64,000 nt of DNA, from contig CAJNDF010000009.1 of assembly GCA_905221455.1 (NCBI GenBank), forward strand, positions 1 to 64,000, written 5' to 3'. This stretch comes from a bacterium. GTDB taxonomy: Bacteria > Bacillota > Bacilli > Lactobacillales > Streptococcaceae. Both the position numbers and the translations under genes were made by a program. Below, piece by piece: positions 10,046 to 19,508 of this stretch. Numbering within the stretch: the stretch's first letter is position 1; each line of letters opens with the position of its first letter. The notes beneath the pieces were generated by a model. It saw only the letters and a list, made by a program, of their open reading frames with translations. It was not told the DNA's origin and ran no database searches.

Positions 10046-10074
10046 ATTATATCGGATTTTAGCATTTTTTTCAA
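10046..10074 (-). promoter_or_regulatory. Promoter of prfC
   Basis: On the minus strand TTGAAA (10069-10074) lies 17 bp from TATAAT (10046-10051), about 90 bp before the prfC start codon. Confidence 0.65.
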
Positions 10075-10117
10075 TTTCTATTTTATAGTAGGCACTGCTA
10101 AAGTAGAACAATTCCCC

Positions 10118-10145
10118 TTGCAATTTTTAAAATAAATGTTACAAT
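10118..10145 (+). promoter_or_regulatory. Promoter of the candidate antitoxin RNA
   Basis: TTGCAA (10118-10123) and TACAAT (10140-10145) are separated by 16 bp on the plus strand. They predict a start near 10152 and face the toxin gene, as in convergent type I toxin-antitoxin pairs. Confidence 0.55.
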
Positions 10146-10151
10146 AAATAT

Positions 10152-10264
10152 AGAAAAAGGTGTTGCGTCAACAACACCCCACAGAGCCGTTTAAGACGGT
10201 GGCTGTAATTACATAACTAAAAAATAGCTCGTTAACTCGCCAAAGTTAGGACGGCTATTTTTTT
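10152..10264 (+). ncRNA. Candidate antisense antitoxin RNA of a type I TA module
   Basis: A short plus-strand transcript of about 110 nt is predicted from the promoter at 10118-10145 and the terminator at 10219-10264. It would fold into a GGTGTTG/CAACACC hairpin and an AGCCGT/ACGGTGGCT hairpin, then the terminator stem shared with the toxin gene on the other strand. Its last roughly 50 nt are complementary to the 3' end of the toxin mRNA, including the stop codon. No ORF of note was seen. The architecture matches convergent toxin/antitoxin RNA pairs of Firmicutes; the role is inferred. Confidence 0.55.
10219..10264. terminator. Bidirectional terminator shared by toxin and antitoxin RNAs
   Basis: The arms AAAAAATAGC (10219-10228) and GCTATTTTTTT (10254-10264) give a T-tract on both strands. 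The toxin stop codon lies inside the stem. Confidence 0.75.
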
Positions 10265-10356
10265 GTCTCTTTTACCAATTCAAGGAGGAACTTCAAGAGC
10301 GTGATAACAAAGTTACCAGCTACAAACATGAGTGTCAAAGCCTCAAAAGGGGACAA
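10255..10356 (-). CDS. Small hydrophobic holin-like toxin of a type I TA module
   Basis: The 33-residue peptide begins MSPFEALTLMFVAG and ends in the basic tail KETKK. It has a single hydrophobic helix (about residues 6-28), a short acidic N-terminus and a charged C-terminus. This is the pattern of the small 'holin-like' membrane toxins related to TxpA/BsrG of Bacillus. The proposed start is TTG at 10356, preceded by AAAGGAG about 8 nt upstream. The stop is inside the shared terminator. The mRNA should begin near 10449. In its leader, TGGTTAC (complement of 10425-10431) can pair with GTAACCA just after the ribosome site (complement of 10360-10366), which could keep the toxin untranslated. It is too short for most gene finders. 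Toxicity is not shown by sequence. Confidence 0.65.
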   Translation of the reverse strand: MSPFEALTLMFVAGNFVITLLKFLLELVKETKK

Positions 10357-10412
10357 AACTGGTTACTCCTTTCTACTAAGATTTTACAGGATCTGCACAT
10401 AAGCATCACCAT
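10335..10412 (-). CDS. Possible leader ORF overlapping the toxin start
   Basis: A 25-codon frame (or 23 codons from its third-codon ATG at 10406) lies on the toxin mRNA with a GAAAGG ribosome site about 6 nt before that internal ATG. It overlaps the toxin start in another frame and ends about 20 nt inside it. It contains two cysteines in the form CRSC. It may couple or control toxin translation, or be chance. No family is recognised. Confidence 0.3.
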   Translation of the reverse strand: MVMLMCRSCKILVERSNQFCPLLRL

Positions 10413-10455
10413 CCTTTCGATTTCGTAACCACCGTCTTCACTTCTCTGTCAAACT

Positions 10456-10464
10456 ATTGTACCA
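10456..10464 (-). promoter_or_regulatory. Extended -10 promoter of the toxin mRNA
   Basis: TGGTACAAT is read on the minus strand, an extended -10 box with a poor -35 (ATATCA). The predicted start near 10449 gives a leader of about 90 nt, long enough for the inhibitory hairpin described for the toxin. Confidence 0.45.
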
Positions 10465-10622
10465 TATAATTTCTCCTCTGATATCCTCTTTTCAAACAAA
10501 TCGTCATTAAAACCCGTTATACATCCTATACCTGTCTTTTTTCACCTTTCCCTCCCTTATTTATAGGAAAATATGGTAAAATAGAACAGACTAAAAATCA
10601 TCATTTCACGAAAGGATGCAAG

Positions 10623-10925
10623 ATGAAAATTACGCAAGAAGAGGTAACACACGTTGCCAATCTTTCAAAATTAAGATTCTCTGAAGAAGAAACTGCTGCT
10701 TTTGCGACTACCTTGTCTAAGATTGTAGACATGGTTGAATTGCTGGGCGAAGTCGACACTACTGGTGTCGCACCTACTACGACCATGGCTGACCGCAAGA
10801 CTGTACTCCGCCCTGATGTGGCCGAAGAAGGAACAGACCGTGACCGCCTGTTTAAAAACGTACCTGAAAAAGACAATTACTATATCAAGGTACCAGCTAT
10901 CCTAGACGATGGAGGAGATGCCTAA
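10623..10925 (+). CDS. gatC: Asp/Glu-tRNA amidotransferase subunit C
   Basis: This 100-residue protein is the belt subunit that holds GatA and GatB together. The complex converts misacylated Glu-tRNA(Gln) and Asp-tRNA(Asn) to Gln- and Asn-tRNA. The N-terminal helical region with [14 protein letters not shown] is characteristic. It opens the gatCAB operon; its stop overlaps the gatA start by one base (TAATG). A TATGGTAAAAT extended -10 box about 50 bp upstream is the likely promoter. Confidence 0.96.
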   Translation: MKITQEEVTHVANLSKLRFSEEETAAFATTLSKIVDMVELLGEVDTTGVAPTTTMADRKTVLRPDVAEEGTDRDRLFKNVPEKDNYYIKVPAILDDGGDA

Positions 10926-12391
10926 TGACTTTTAATAACAAAACTATTGAAGACTTGCACAATCTCCTTGTTTCTAAGGAAATTTCTGCAACTGAATTGA
11001 CCCAAGCAACGCTTGAAGATATCCAATCTCGCGAGACAGCTATCAATGCTTTCGTTACCATCGCTGAGGAGCAAGCCCTTGCACAAGCTAAAGCTATTGA
11101 TGAAGCTGGAATTGACGCGGATAATGTCCTTTCAGGAATTCCACTGGCAATTAAGGATAATATCTCTACTGACGGCATCCTTACAACTGCAGCCTCAAAA
11201 ATGCTCTACAACTACGAGCCAATCTTTGATGCGACAGCCGTTTCCAATGCAAAGGCTAAAGGTATGATTGTCGTTGGAAAGACCAACATGGACGAATTTG
11301 CTATGGGTGGTTCAGGTGAGACTTCTCACTATGGTGCCACTAAAAATGCTTGGGACCAAAACAAGGTTCCTGGTGGCTCGTCTAGTGGTTCTGCCGCAGC
11401 TGTAGCGTCAGGGCAAGTCCGCTTATCACTTGGTTCTGATACTGGTGGTTCTATCCGCCAACCTGCTGCCTTTAACGGGATTGTTGGTCTCAAACCGACC
11501 TACGGAACTGTTTCTCGTTTCGGTCTCATTGCCTTCGGTAGCTCATTAGACCAGATTGGACCTTTTGCTCCAACTGTTAAGGAAAATGCTCTCTTACTCA
11601 ACGCTATTGCTAGCGAAGATGCTAAAGACTCTACTTCTGCTCCTGTCCGCATCGCTGACTTTACTTCAAAAATCGGACAAGATATCAAGGGTATGAAAAT
11701 CGCTTTGCCTAAGGAATACCTTGGTGAAGGGATTGACCCAGAGGTTAAGGAAACTATCCTGAATGCCGCTAAACACTTTGAAAAACTCGGTGCTATCGTT
11801 GAAGAAGTTAGCCTTCCTCACTCTAAATACGGTGTTGCCGTTTACTACATCATCGCTTCATCTGAAGCTTCATCAAACTTGCAACGTTTTGACGGTATCC
11901 GTTATGGCTATCGTGCAGAGGATGCGACTAATCTTGATGAAATCTATGTAAACAGCCGTAGCCAAGGTTTCGGTGAAGAAGTGAAACGCCGTATCATGCT
12001 AGGTACTTTCAGCCTTTCATCAGGTTACTACGATGCTTACTACAAGAAAGCTGGTCAGGTTCGTACCCTTATCATCCAAGATTTCGAAAAAGTCTTTGCG
12101 GATTACGACTTAATTTTGGGACCAACTGCACCAAGCGTAGCCTACGACTTGGATTCACTCAACCACGATCCAGTTGCCATGTACTTGGCTGACCTCTTGA
12201 CCATCCCAGTCAACTTGGCTGGTCTTCCAGGGATTTCGATTCCTGCAGGTTTTGCCCAAGGTCTACCAGTCGGTCTACAATTGATTGGTCCTAAGTACTC
12301 TGAGGAAACCATTTACCAAGCTGCTGCTGCCTTTGAAGCAACAACAGACTACCACAAACAACAACCCGTGATTTTTGGAGGTGACAACTAA
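10925..12391 (+). CDS. gatA: Asp/Glu-tRNA amidotransferase subunit A
   Basis: This 488-residue amidase-signature protein releases ammonia from glutamine for the amidotransferase. The catalytic Lys77 (GIPLAIKDN), cis-Ser152 (GGSSSGSAA) and nucleophile Ser176 ([10 protein letters not shown]) are all present. They are offset by two residues from the S. aureus triad Lys79/Ser154/Ser178. It overlaps gatC and gatB by one base each, so translation is probably coupled. Confidence 0.97.
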
Positions 12392-13833
12392 TGAACTTTG
12401 AAACAGTCATTGGACTTGAAGTCCACGTAGAGCTCAACACCAATTCAAAAATCTTCTCACCTACTTCTGCCCACTTTGGAAATGACCAAAATGCCAACAC
12501 TAACGTAATTGACTGGTCTTTCCCAGGAGTACTTCCTGTTCTCAATAAGGGTGTTGTCGATGCCGGTATCAAGGCTGCTCTTGCCCTCAACATGGACATC
12601 CACAAAAAGATGCACTTTGACCGCAAGAACTACTTCTACCCTGATAATCCCAAAGCCTACCAAATTTCTCAATTTGATGAGCCAATCGGTTATAACGGCT
12701 GGATTGAAGTAGAACTAGAAGACGGTACAACTAAGAAAATCGGTATCGAACGTGCTCACTTGGAAGAAGATGCTGGCAAAAATACCCACGGTACAGATGG
12801 CTACTCTTATGTTGACCTCAACCGCCAAGGGGTGCCATTGATTGAGATTGTATCTGAAGCTGACATGCGTTCACCAGAAGAAGCCTATGCTTACCTGACA
12901 GCCCTCAAGGAAGTCATCCAGTATGCTGGCATTTCTGACGTTAAGATGGAAGAAGGTTCGATGCGTGTGGATGCCAACATTTCCCTTCGTCCTTATGGTC
13001 AAGAAAAATTTGGTACCAAAACTGAGTTGAAAAACCTTAACTCCTTCTCAAACGTTCGTAAAGGTCTTGAATACGAAGTCCAACGTCAAGCTGAAATCCT
13101 TCGCTCAGGTGGTCAGATTCGCCAAGAAACACGCCGTTACGATGAAGCTAATAAGGCAACCATCCTCATGCGTGTCAAGGAAGGTGCTGCAGACTATCGC
13201 TACTTCCCAGAACCAGACCTACCTCTCTTTGAAATCTCAGACGAGTGGATCGAAGAAATGCGTACTGAATTGCCAGAGTTTCCAAAAGAACGCCGTGCTC
13301 GCTACGTCTCTGACCTCGGCTTGTCAGACTACGATGCTAGCCAGTTGACGGCAAACAAAGTCACTTCTGATTTCTTTGAAAAAGCTGTTGCCCTTGGCGG
13401 TGACGCTAAGCAAGTTTCTAACTGGCTCCAAGGTGAAGTCGCTCAGTTCTTGAACGCTGAAGGCAAGACACTGGAACAAATCGAATTAACACCAGAAAAC
13501 TTGGTTGAAATGATTGCCATCATCGAAGACGGTACTATTTCATCTAAGATTGCCAAGAAAGTCTTTGTCCACCTGGCTAAAAATGGTGGTGGCGCGCGTG
13601 AATACGTGGAAAAAGCAGGCATGGTGCAAATCTCAGATCCAGCTGTCTTGATTCCAATTATCCACCAAGTCTTTGCGGATAACGAAGCTGCTGTTGCCGA
13701 CTTCAAGTCAGGCAAACGTAATGCAGACAAGGCCTTTACAGGCTTCCTCATGAAAGCAACCAAAGGCCAAGCCAACCCACAAGTCGCCCTTAAACTTCTT
13801 GCACAGGAATTGGCCAAGTTGAAAGAAGAGTAA
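12391..13833 (+). CDS. gatB: Asp/Glu-tRNA amidotransferase subunit B
   Basis: This 480-residue subunit binds the mischarged tRNA and carries out the ATP-dependent activation and amidation. The N-terminal cradle domain starts [26 protein letters not shown] and the [14 protein letters not shown] segment form the active-site region. The C-terminal YqeY-like helical tail contacts tRNA. It is the last gene of gatCAB and is followed by a terminator-like repeat. Confidence 0.97.
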
Positions 13834-13848
13834 GTAAAAAGAGACTAC

Positions 13849-13976
13849 AAAAAATCTTTAAAATCTGAAAAACGCATACTATCAGGTATTGAGAAACCTT
13901 GATGCTATGCGTTTTGTTGTGGGAAGCTCTAGATTATTTTCTCCTAAAATTGAGGTTTTACTCAGCTTCCTCGCCC
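13849..13976. repeat. Dispersed terminator-like repeat, copy 2
   Basis: This is a close relative of the element at 7916-8040. Hairpin arms AACGCATACTATCAGG and CCTTGATGCTATGCGTT are followed by the same TCTCCTaAAATTGAG..TTTTA flank. It lies between gatB and efp in the same orientation as copy 1 and probably terminates the gatCAB message. Confidence 0.65.
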
Positions 13977-14066
13977 CTACCATCTCTCAATAACTATTTT
14001 GGCTTTATTTCCAGAAGATTTTATGGTAAAATGAAGAGTAATAATATTTATTAAAGAGGTAAAAAC

Positions 14067-14627
14067 ATGATTGAAGCAAGCAAATTGAAAGCTGGTATGA
14101 CATTTGAAACTGCAGACGGAAAATTGATCCGCGTTTTGGAAGCTAGCCACCACAAACCAGGTAAAGGGAACACAATCATGCGTATGAAATTACGTGATGT
14201 CCGTACTGGTTCTACTTTTGATACAAGCTACCGTCCAGAAGAAAAATTCGAACAAGCTATTATCGAAACTGTTCCAGCTCAATACTTGTACAAAATGGAT
14301 GAAACTGCCTACTTCATGAACACTGAAACTTACGACCAATACGAAATCCCAGTCGTAAACGTTGAAAATGAATTGCTTTACATCCTTGAAAACTCTGATG
14401 TGAAAATCCAATTCTACGGAACTGAAGTAATCGGTGTAACTGTTCCAACTACTGTTGAATTGACAGTTGCTGAAACACAACCATCTATCAAAGGTGCTAC
14501 TGTTACAGGTTCTGGTAAGCCAGCAACTATGGAAACTGGACTTGTTGTCAACGTTCCTGACTTCATCGAAGCTGGACAAAAATTGATCATCAACACTGCA
14601 GAAGGAACTTACGTTTCTCGTGCCTAA
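14067..14627 (+). CDS. efp: Translation elongation factor P
   Basis: This 186-residue tRNA-shaped factor relieves ribosome stalling at polyproline stretches. The N-terminal KOW-like domain has the tip loop KPGKG (residues 30-34, Lys33 at the usual modification position), followed by two OB domains. The extended -10 box TTATGGTAAAAT about 40 bp upstream and an AAAGAGG ribosome site support this start. It probably begins an efp-Asp23-nusB operon. The polyproline-rich stalk of the SHIRT protein in this window is a plausible EF-P client (inference). Confidence 0.97.
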   Translation: MIEASKLKAGMTFETADGKLIRVLEASHHKPGKGNTIMRMKLRDVRTGSTFDTSYRPEEKFEQAIIETVPAQYLYKMDETAYFMNTETYDQYEIPVVNVENELLYILENSDVKIQFYGTEVIGVTVPTTVELTVAETQPSIKGATVTGSGKPATMETGLVVNVPDFIEAGQKLIINTAEGTYVSRA

Positions 14628-14648
14628 TCTCTAGAAAGAGGTCATTCT

Positions 14649-15038
14649 ATGGGAATTGAAGAACAATTTGGCGAAATCGTTATCGCTCCACGTGTACTTG
14701 AAAAAATCATTGCCATCGCAACTGCTAAAGTTGATGGTGTCCATTCATTTTCAAATAAATCCGTATCTGATACCCTATCAAAACTCTCTCTTGGTCGTGG
14801 CGTCTACTTAAAAGAAAGCAACGAAGAACTAACTGCTGACATCTATCTCTACCTAGAGTATGGTGTGAAAGTACCAAAAGTTGCTATGGCTATTCAAAAA
14901 GCTGTTAAGGACGCTGTTCGTAACATGGCTGATGTGGAACTTGCTGTTGTTAACATTCACGTTGCAGGAATCGTTCCAGATAAAACACCAAAACCTGAGT
15001 TGAAAGATTTGTTTGACGAGGACTTCCTCAATGACTAG
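14649..15038 (+). CDS. Asp23/Gls24 family envelope-stress protein
   Basis: This 129-residue protein belongs to the Asp23/YloU family of small cytoplasmic proteins linked to alkaline and envelope stress in Firmicutes. The family core [18 protein letters not shown] near the N-terminus and [17 protein letters not shown] are recognisable. The precise molecular role is unknown. It starts 21 bp after efp and overlaps nusB by 8 bp, the same gene order as in pneumococcus. Confidence 0.92.
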   Translation: MGIEEQFGEIVIAPRVLEKIIAIATAKVDGVHSFSNKSVSDTLSKLSLGRGVYLKESNEELTADIYLYLEYGVKVPKVAMAIQKAVKDAVRNMADVELAVVNIHVAGIVPDKTPKPELKDLFDEDFLND

Positions 15039-15456
15039 TCCACTATTAGAATCCAGACGCGAACTTCGTAAATGCGCTTTTCAAGCTCTCATGAGCCTTG
15101 AATTCGACACAGATATGGAAACAGCTTGTCGCTTTGCCTACACACATGACCGTGAAGATGAAGATGTGCAAATCCCTGCCTTTCTTCTGAACTTGGTTTC
15201 TGGCGTTCAAGCTCAAAAAGACGAGTTGGATAAACAAATCAACCAGCATCTCAAGTCAGGCTGGACAGTTGAACGCTTGACCTTGGTCGAAAAAAACTTA
15301 CTACGCTTAGGTATCTTTGAAATCACATCATTTGATACACCTCAGCTAGTAGCCGTCAATGAAGCCATTGAACTTGCCAAGAATTTTTCAGATCAAAAAT
15401 CAGCCCGCTTTATCAACGGACTGCTTAGTCAATTTGTAACTGAAGAAAATGAATAA
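15031..15456 (+). CDS. nusB: Transcription antitermination factor NusB
   Basis: NusB binds boxA RNA with NusE (S10) and promotes rRNA antitermination. The all-helical 141-residue protein starts [17 protein letters not shown]. An in-frame upstream ATG at 15013 would add six residues. I prefer 15031 because a GAGGA site precedes it and the length then fits the family. The C-terminal SARFINGLL motif is typical. It overlaps the Asp23-family gene by 8 bp and ends at a terminator. Confidence 0.95.
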   Translation: MTSPLLESRRELRKCAFQALMSLEFDTDMETACRFAYTHDREDEDVQIPAFLLNLVSGVQAQKDELDKQINQHLKSGWTVERLTLVEKNLLRLGIFEITSFDTPQLVAVNEAIELAKNFSDQKSARFINGLLSQFVTEENE

Positions 15457-15463
15457 TCGAAAA

Positions 15464-15492
15464 GGTGTTTGGTCTTCCAAGCACTTTTTTTG
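15464..15492 (+). terminator. Terminator after nusB
   Basis: GTGTTTGG pairs with CCAAGCAC (one G-U), followed by T7. Confidence 0.8.
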
Positions 15493-15520
15493 TGTTCTCG
15501 ACAGAGAGTAAGAATCTCAA

Positions 15521-15552
15521 AAAACTAGAACTGACTGCCAGTTCTAGTTTTT
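15521..15552. terminator. Terminator of the fatty-acid cluster (also faces nusB)
   Basis: A long perfect AACTAGAACT/AGTTCTAGTT stem has T runs on both sides. It lies just after accA on the minus strand. Confidence 0.85.
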
Positions 15553-15555
15553 ATA

Positions 15556-16323
15556 TTAGTATTTTCTAAATCGTTGGTAACGCTCTTCCAACAACTCTTC
15601 TAGCGGTTTTTGTGAGAGTATAGCTAGCTCATCTTGAAGTTCTTTTTTGACAGTCTTAATCAGTTCTTTACTAGAAAGTCCTGCTTCAGAAATCACCTTG
15701 TCCACCACGTCCATCTCTAGCAGCTCATGTGAAGTGATTTTCATCAACTCTGCTGCTTCCATGGCACGACTGCCGTCCTTCCATAGAATGGAAGCAAAAC
15801 CTTCTGGGCTGAGAATAGCATAGATAGAATTTTCCAGCATCCAGACACGGTCTGCGACTGCTAGAGCCAAAGCCCCACCTGAACCACCTTCACCGATAAT
15901 GATAGCGATAATCGGAACTTTCAGGTCACTCATTTCCATGAGATTGCGAGCAATAGCTTCTCCCTGTCCACGTTCTTCCGCTCCCACACCAGGATAGGCA
16001 CCTGCTGTATTGATAAAGGTCACTACTGGACGGCCAAACTTTTCAGCCTGTTTCATCAACCTTAGGGCCTTGCGGTAGCCTTCTGGATGCGGTTGGCCAA
16101 AATTCCGTTTGAGGTTATCTTGTAAGCTCTTGCCTTTTTGGATACCAACCACTGTTACAGCTTGATCTCCAAGCCAGCCAATACCACCAACAACTGCACC
16201 ATCATCTCGGAAGGAACGGTCACCATGTAACTGGATAAATTCATCAAAAATGCCTGTCGCAAAGTCCAAGGTTGTCAAGCGACTCTGCTCACGCGCTTCT
16301 CTGACTATTTTTGCAATATTCAT
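15556..16323 (-). CDS. accA: Acetyl-CoA carboxylase carboxyltransferase subunit alpha
   Basis: This 255-residue subunit forms, with AccD, the carboxyltransferase that moves CO2 from carboxybiotin to acetyl-CoA to make malonyl-CoA. The crotonase-like core is seen in [18 protein letters not shown] and [15 protein letters not shown]. It is shorter at the N-terminus than the E. coli protein (about 319), as is usual in streptococci. It overlaps accD by four bases and is the last gene of the cluster before the terminator at 15521-15552. Confidence 0.97.
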   Translation of the reverse strand: MNIAKIVREAREQSRLTTLDFATGIFDEFIQLHGDRSFRDDGAVVGGIGWLGDQAVTVVGIQKGKSLQDNLKRNFGQPHPEGYRKALRLMKQAEKFGRPVVTFINTAGAYPGVGAEERGQGEAIARNLMEMSDLKVPIIAIIIGEGGSGGALALAVADRVWMLENSIYAILSPEGFASILWKDGSRAMEAAELMKITSHELLEMDVVDKVISEAGLSSKELIKTVKKELQDELAILSQKPLEELLEERYQRFRKY

Positions 16324-17186
16324 CTAGGACTCCCTCCATGCAATCTGACTAGGCTAGCAATGGTATCTGGCAAATCTCTTCTTTTGACAATAGCATCCAC
16401 AAAGCCATGCTCCAATAGGAATTCTGCCTTTTGGAAATCCTCAGGCAAGCTTTCACGAACCGTATTTTCAATGACACGACGCCCAGCAAAACCAACCAAA
16501 CTCTGTGGTTCAGCCAGAATGATATCGCCTTCCATAGCGAAGGAAGCTGTCACACCACCAGTCGTTGGATCTGTCAAAATGGTCAGGTAAAAGAGGCCTG
16601 CATTTGAATGGCGTTTAACCGCTGCAGAAATCTTGGCCATCTGCATGAGACTCATGATTCCTTCCTGCATACGGGCCCCACCAGATGCTGTGAAGAGAAC
16701 AACTGGCAATTGTTCGACAGTCGCATACTCAAATAAGCGAGTGATTTTTTCACCTACAACCGTACCCATAGAAGCCATGATAAAGTTGGAATCCATTATC
16801 CCAAGAGCCACAGTCTGACCTTTAATAAGAGCAGTTCCTGTCACAACGGCTTCATCCAGACCTGTTTTTTCACGCATAACTGCTAGTTTCTTTTGATAAC
16901 CAGGGAAATGCAAGGGATCCTTGCTTTCAATCCCCGTAAACAATTCCTTGAAAGTCCCCATATCAATCGTCAAAGCCAAGCGTTCTTGGGCAGAAATACG
17001 AAAGGTATAGCTACAGTGCGGACAGATACGCTCACTTCCCAGATCCTTCTGATAGATGGTATGCTTACAACCCGGACACTGGGAGAATAATTCATCTGGA
17101 ACCTCTGGCTTGGCTTGAGGTTTTTCCCTAACCGAACGATTGGGATTGATTCGAATATACTTATCTTTTTTACTAAATAGAGCCAT
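16320..17186 (-). CDS. accD: Acetyl-CoA carboxylase carboxyltransferase subunit beta
   Basis: This 288-residue subunit carries an N-terminal four-cysteine zinc ribbon (CPGC..CPHC, about residues 37-59) and a crotonase-fold carboxyltransferase domain with [12 protein letters not shown] and [13 protein letters not shown]. It pairs with AccA. The ATGA overlap with accA suggests coupled translation to keep the subunits equal. Confidence 0.97.
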   Translation of the reverse strand: MALFSKKDKYIRINPNRSVREKPQAKPEVPDELFSQCPGCKHTIYQKDLGSERICPHCSYTFRISAQERLALTIDMGTFKELFTGIESKDPLHFPGYQKKLAVMREKTGLDEAVVTGTALIKGQTVALGIMDSNFIMASMGTVVGEKITRLFEYATVEQLPVVLFTASGGARMQEGIMSLMQMAKISAAVKRHSNAGLFYLTILTDPTTGGVTASFAMEGDIILAEPQSLVGFAGRRVIENTVRESLPEDFQKAEFLLEHGFVDAIVKRRDLPDTIASLVRLHGGSPR

Positions 17187-17222
17187 TGATTCCCCTTTTC
17201 GGTTTAAACTCTTGAAGTCATT

Positions 17223-18590
17223 TTATTCTTTTTCTTGATATTTGGGTAAGAAGGTTTCCATTAAGAAGGAAGTATCGTAATCTCCAGCAATGACATTGCG
17301 ATCTGAAATGAGGTCAAGCTGGAAATCTGCGTTGGTCTGCACCCCTTCAATCTCTAGTTCATAGAGGGCGCGTTGCATTTTCATCAAGGCATCAAAACGA
17401 TTTTCGCCGTGAACGATGATTTTGGCAATCATACTATCATAATAAGGCGGAATGGTATAGCCTGGATAAACTGCTGAATCCACGCGCAAGCCAACTCCTC
17501 CACTTGGCAGATAGAGATTGGTAATCTTACCTGGACTTGGGGCAAAGTTGAAGGCTGGATTTTCTGCATTGATACGACACTCAATAGCATGGCCGCGTAG
17601 GACAATATCTTCTTGCTTAACAGACAGAGACTGACCTGACGCAATGCGAATCTGTTCCTTAACGATATCAACACCTGACACAAACTCTGTAACGGGATGT
17701 TCTACCTGAACACGAGTATTCATTTCCATGAAATAGAATTTGCCACTAGCTTCATCAAGCAGAAACTCAATGGTTCCTGCATTCTCATAGCCAACAGACT
17801 CTGCCGCTCGAACAGCCGCAGCACCAATTTCATTGCGTAGCGTTTTCCCAATTGCAATCGAAGGGCTTTCTTCCAAAACCTTTTGGTTATTCCGTTGTAG
17901 AGAACAATCTCGTTCCCCCAAGTGGATTACATTTCCATGTTCATCTCCTAGGATTTGAACCTCGATGTGACGAGCTGGATAGATAACTCGTTCTATATAC
18001 ATGGCACCATTGCCATAATTGGCCTTGGCTTCACTAGAGGCAGTTTCAAAGGCTGCAACGAGGTCTTCTGGTCTTTCAACCTTACGAATCCCTTTACCAC
18101 CACCACCTGCTGAAGCTTTGAGCATCACAGGGTAGCCAATTTTTTCAGCAACAATCAAGGCTTCCTCAGAGTTATGCACTTCTCCATCTGAACCTGGGAT
18201 AACAGGCACGCCTGCCTTGATCATCTGAGCACGCGCATTGATCTTGTCCCCCATCATATCCATAACATGACCAGATGGGCCAATAAATTTGATACCCACT
18301 TCTTCACACATGGTTGCAAATTTGGAATTTTCACTGAGAAATCCAAAACCTGGGTGAATGGCTTCAGCCTCAGTCAAGACTGCAGCTGATAGAACCGCAT
18401 TAATATTGAGATAAGACTCTGTCGCCTTACCAGGACCGATACAAACTGCTTCATCGGCCAAAAGCGTATGAAGGGCTTCCTTATCAGCAGTTGAATAAAC
18501 CGCTACCGTCGCAATCCCCAATTCACGCGCCGCACGGATAATACGAACCGCAATTTCACCACGATTGGCAATTAAAATTTTTCGAAACAT
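17223..18590 (-). CDS. accC: Acetyl-CoA carboxylase biotin carboxylase subunit
   Basis: This 455-residue ATP-grasp enzyme carboxylates biotin on AccB using bicarbonate and ATP. The N-terminal IANRGEIAVRIIRAA, the glycine-rich ATP loop KASAGGGGKGIRKV, and EMNTRVQVEHPVTE of the active site are all intact. It lies 36 bp before accD and 11 bp after fabZ. Confidence 0.98.
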   Translation of the reverse strand: MFRKILIANRGEIAVRIIRAARELGIATVAVYSTADKEALHTLLADEAVCIGPGKATESYLNINAVLSAAVLTEAEAIHPGFGFLSENSKFATMCEEVGIKFIGPSGHVMDMMGDKINARAQMIKAGVPVIPGSDGEVHNSEEALIVAEKIGYPVMLKASAGGGGKGIRKVERPEDLVAAFETASSEAKANYGNGAMYIERVIYPARHIEVQILGDEHGNVIHLGERDCSLQRNNQKVLEESPSIAIGKTLRNEIGAAAVRAAESVGYENAGTIEFLLDEASGKFYFMEMNTRVQVEHPVTEFVSGVDIVKEQIRIASGQSLSVKQEDIVLRGHAIECRINAENPAFNFAPSPGKITNLYLPSGGVGLRVDSAVYPGYTIPPYYDSMIAKIIVHGENRFDALMKMQRALYELEIEGVQTNADFQLDLISDRNVIAGDYDTSFLMETFLPKYQEKE

Positions 18591-18601
18591 GGAGAACCTC
18601 C

Positions 18602-19024
18602 TTAGTTCCCAATTGCAAAGGTAAGAGTACCACTAGCTGCAAGCTTGCCATCCACTTCAGCTTTGGCTTCAACCACGGCAATGGTGCCACGACGTTTTAC
18701 AAAAGTCGCTGTCATAACCAATTGGTCGCCTGGTACAACTTGCTTCTTAAACTTAACCTTGTCCATACCAGCGTAAAAAACTAGTTTCCCTTTATTTTCA
18801 GGCTTTGATAACTCCAAAACACCAGCTGTTTGCGCCAAGGCTTCCATAATCAGAACACCTGGCATGACTGGATATTGAGGAAAATGACCGTTAAAGAAGG
18901 GCTCATTGATGGTTACATTTTTGATGGCAACAATAGTATCCTCGCTCACTTCCAAGACACGGTCCACTAGAAGCATAGGATAACGGTGGGGTAGAGCTTC
19001 TTTGATTCCTTGAATATCGATCAT
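18602..19024 (-). CDS. fabZ: 3-hydroxyacyl-ACP dehydratase FabZ
   Basis: This 140-residue hot-dog-fold enzyme dehydrates 3-hydroxyacyl-ACP to trans-2-enoyl-ACP. The catalytic His is in [11 protein letters not shown] and the Glu in the following MEALAQ helix. It is the only dehydratase in the cluster; FabM supplies the isomerase needed for unsaturated fatty acids. It overlaps accB by four bases. Confidence 0.97.
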   Translation of the reverse strand: MIDIQGIKEALPHRYPMLLVDRVLEVSEDTIVAIKNVTINEPFFNGHFPQYPVMPGVLIMEALAQTAGVLELSKPENKGKLVFYAGMDKVKFKKQVVPGDQLVMTATFVKRRGTIAVVEAKAEVDGKLAASGTLTFAIGN

Positions 19025-19506
19025 TTGATACGTACCAATCCTTTACCAAACTCAACCATTTCTTCGTTAGAAACGAGAATTTCCGTTACCACACCATCCC
19101 TAGGTGCTGGAATTTCATTCATGACTTTCATGGCTTCGATGATTACCAATGTTTGGCCTTTTTTGACACTATCGCCAACTGAAACGAAGGCAGGTTTATC
19201 TGGGCCAGCAGCCAAGTAAGCCACCCCAACAAGTGGGCTCTCTACAACATCTCCCTCAGCAGCCACACTTGTTTCAGCTGGAGCTTGAACTTCTTCTGTT
19301 ACAGTCTCTGCTGGAGCAGATGTAGGAGCCGCTGGATTTGGTGTTGCTAAAACGGGCGCTGGAGCAACTGGAGCTGCAACTTCAGGCACAAGTCTAGCTT
19401 CATTTTTGCTAAACTGCAATTCGTCCGTTCCATTTTTATAAGAAAATTCTCTCAAACTTGACTGGTCAAATTGAGCCATCAAGTCTTTAATATCGTTTAA
19501 ATTCAT
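19021..19506 (-). CDS. accB: Biotin carboxyl carrier protein of acetyl-CoA carboxylase
   Basis: This 161-residue carrier has an N-terminal region of about 40 residues, an Ala/Pro-rich flexible linker (about 43-85) and a C-terminal biotinyl domain with the EAMKVMNE biotinylation motif. The biotin arm shuttles carboxyl groups between AccC and the AccAD transferase. It starts 2 bp after fabF. Confidence 0.97.
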   Translation of the reverse strand: MNLNDIKDLMAQFDQSSLREFSYKNGTDELQFSKNEARLVPEVAAPVAPAPVLATPNPAAPTSAPAETVTEEVQAPAETSVAAEGDVVESPLVGVAYLAAGPDKPAFVSVGDSVKKGQTLVIIEAMKVMNEIPAPRDGVVTEILVSNEEMVEFGKGLVRIK

Positions 19507-19508
19507 AC

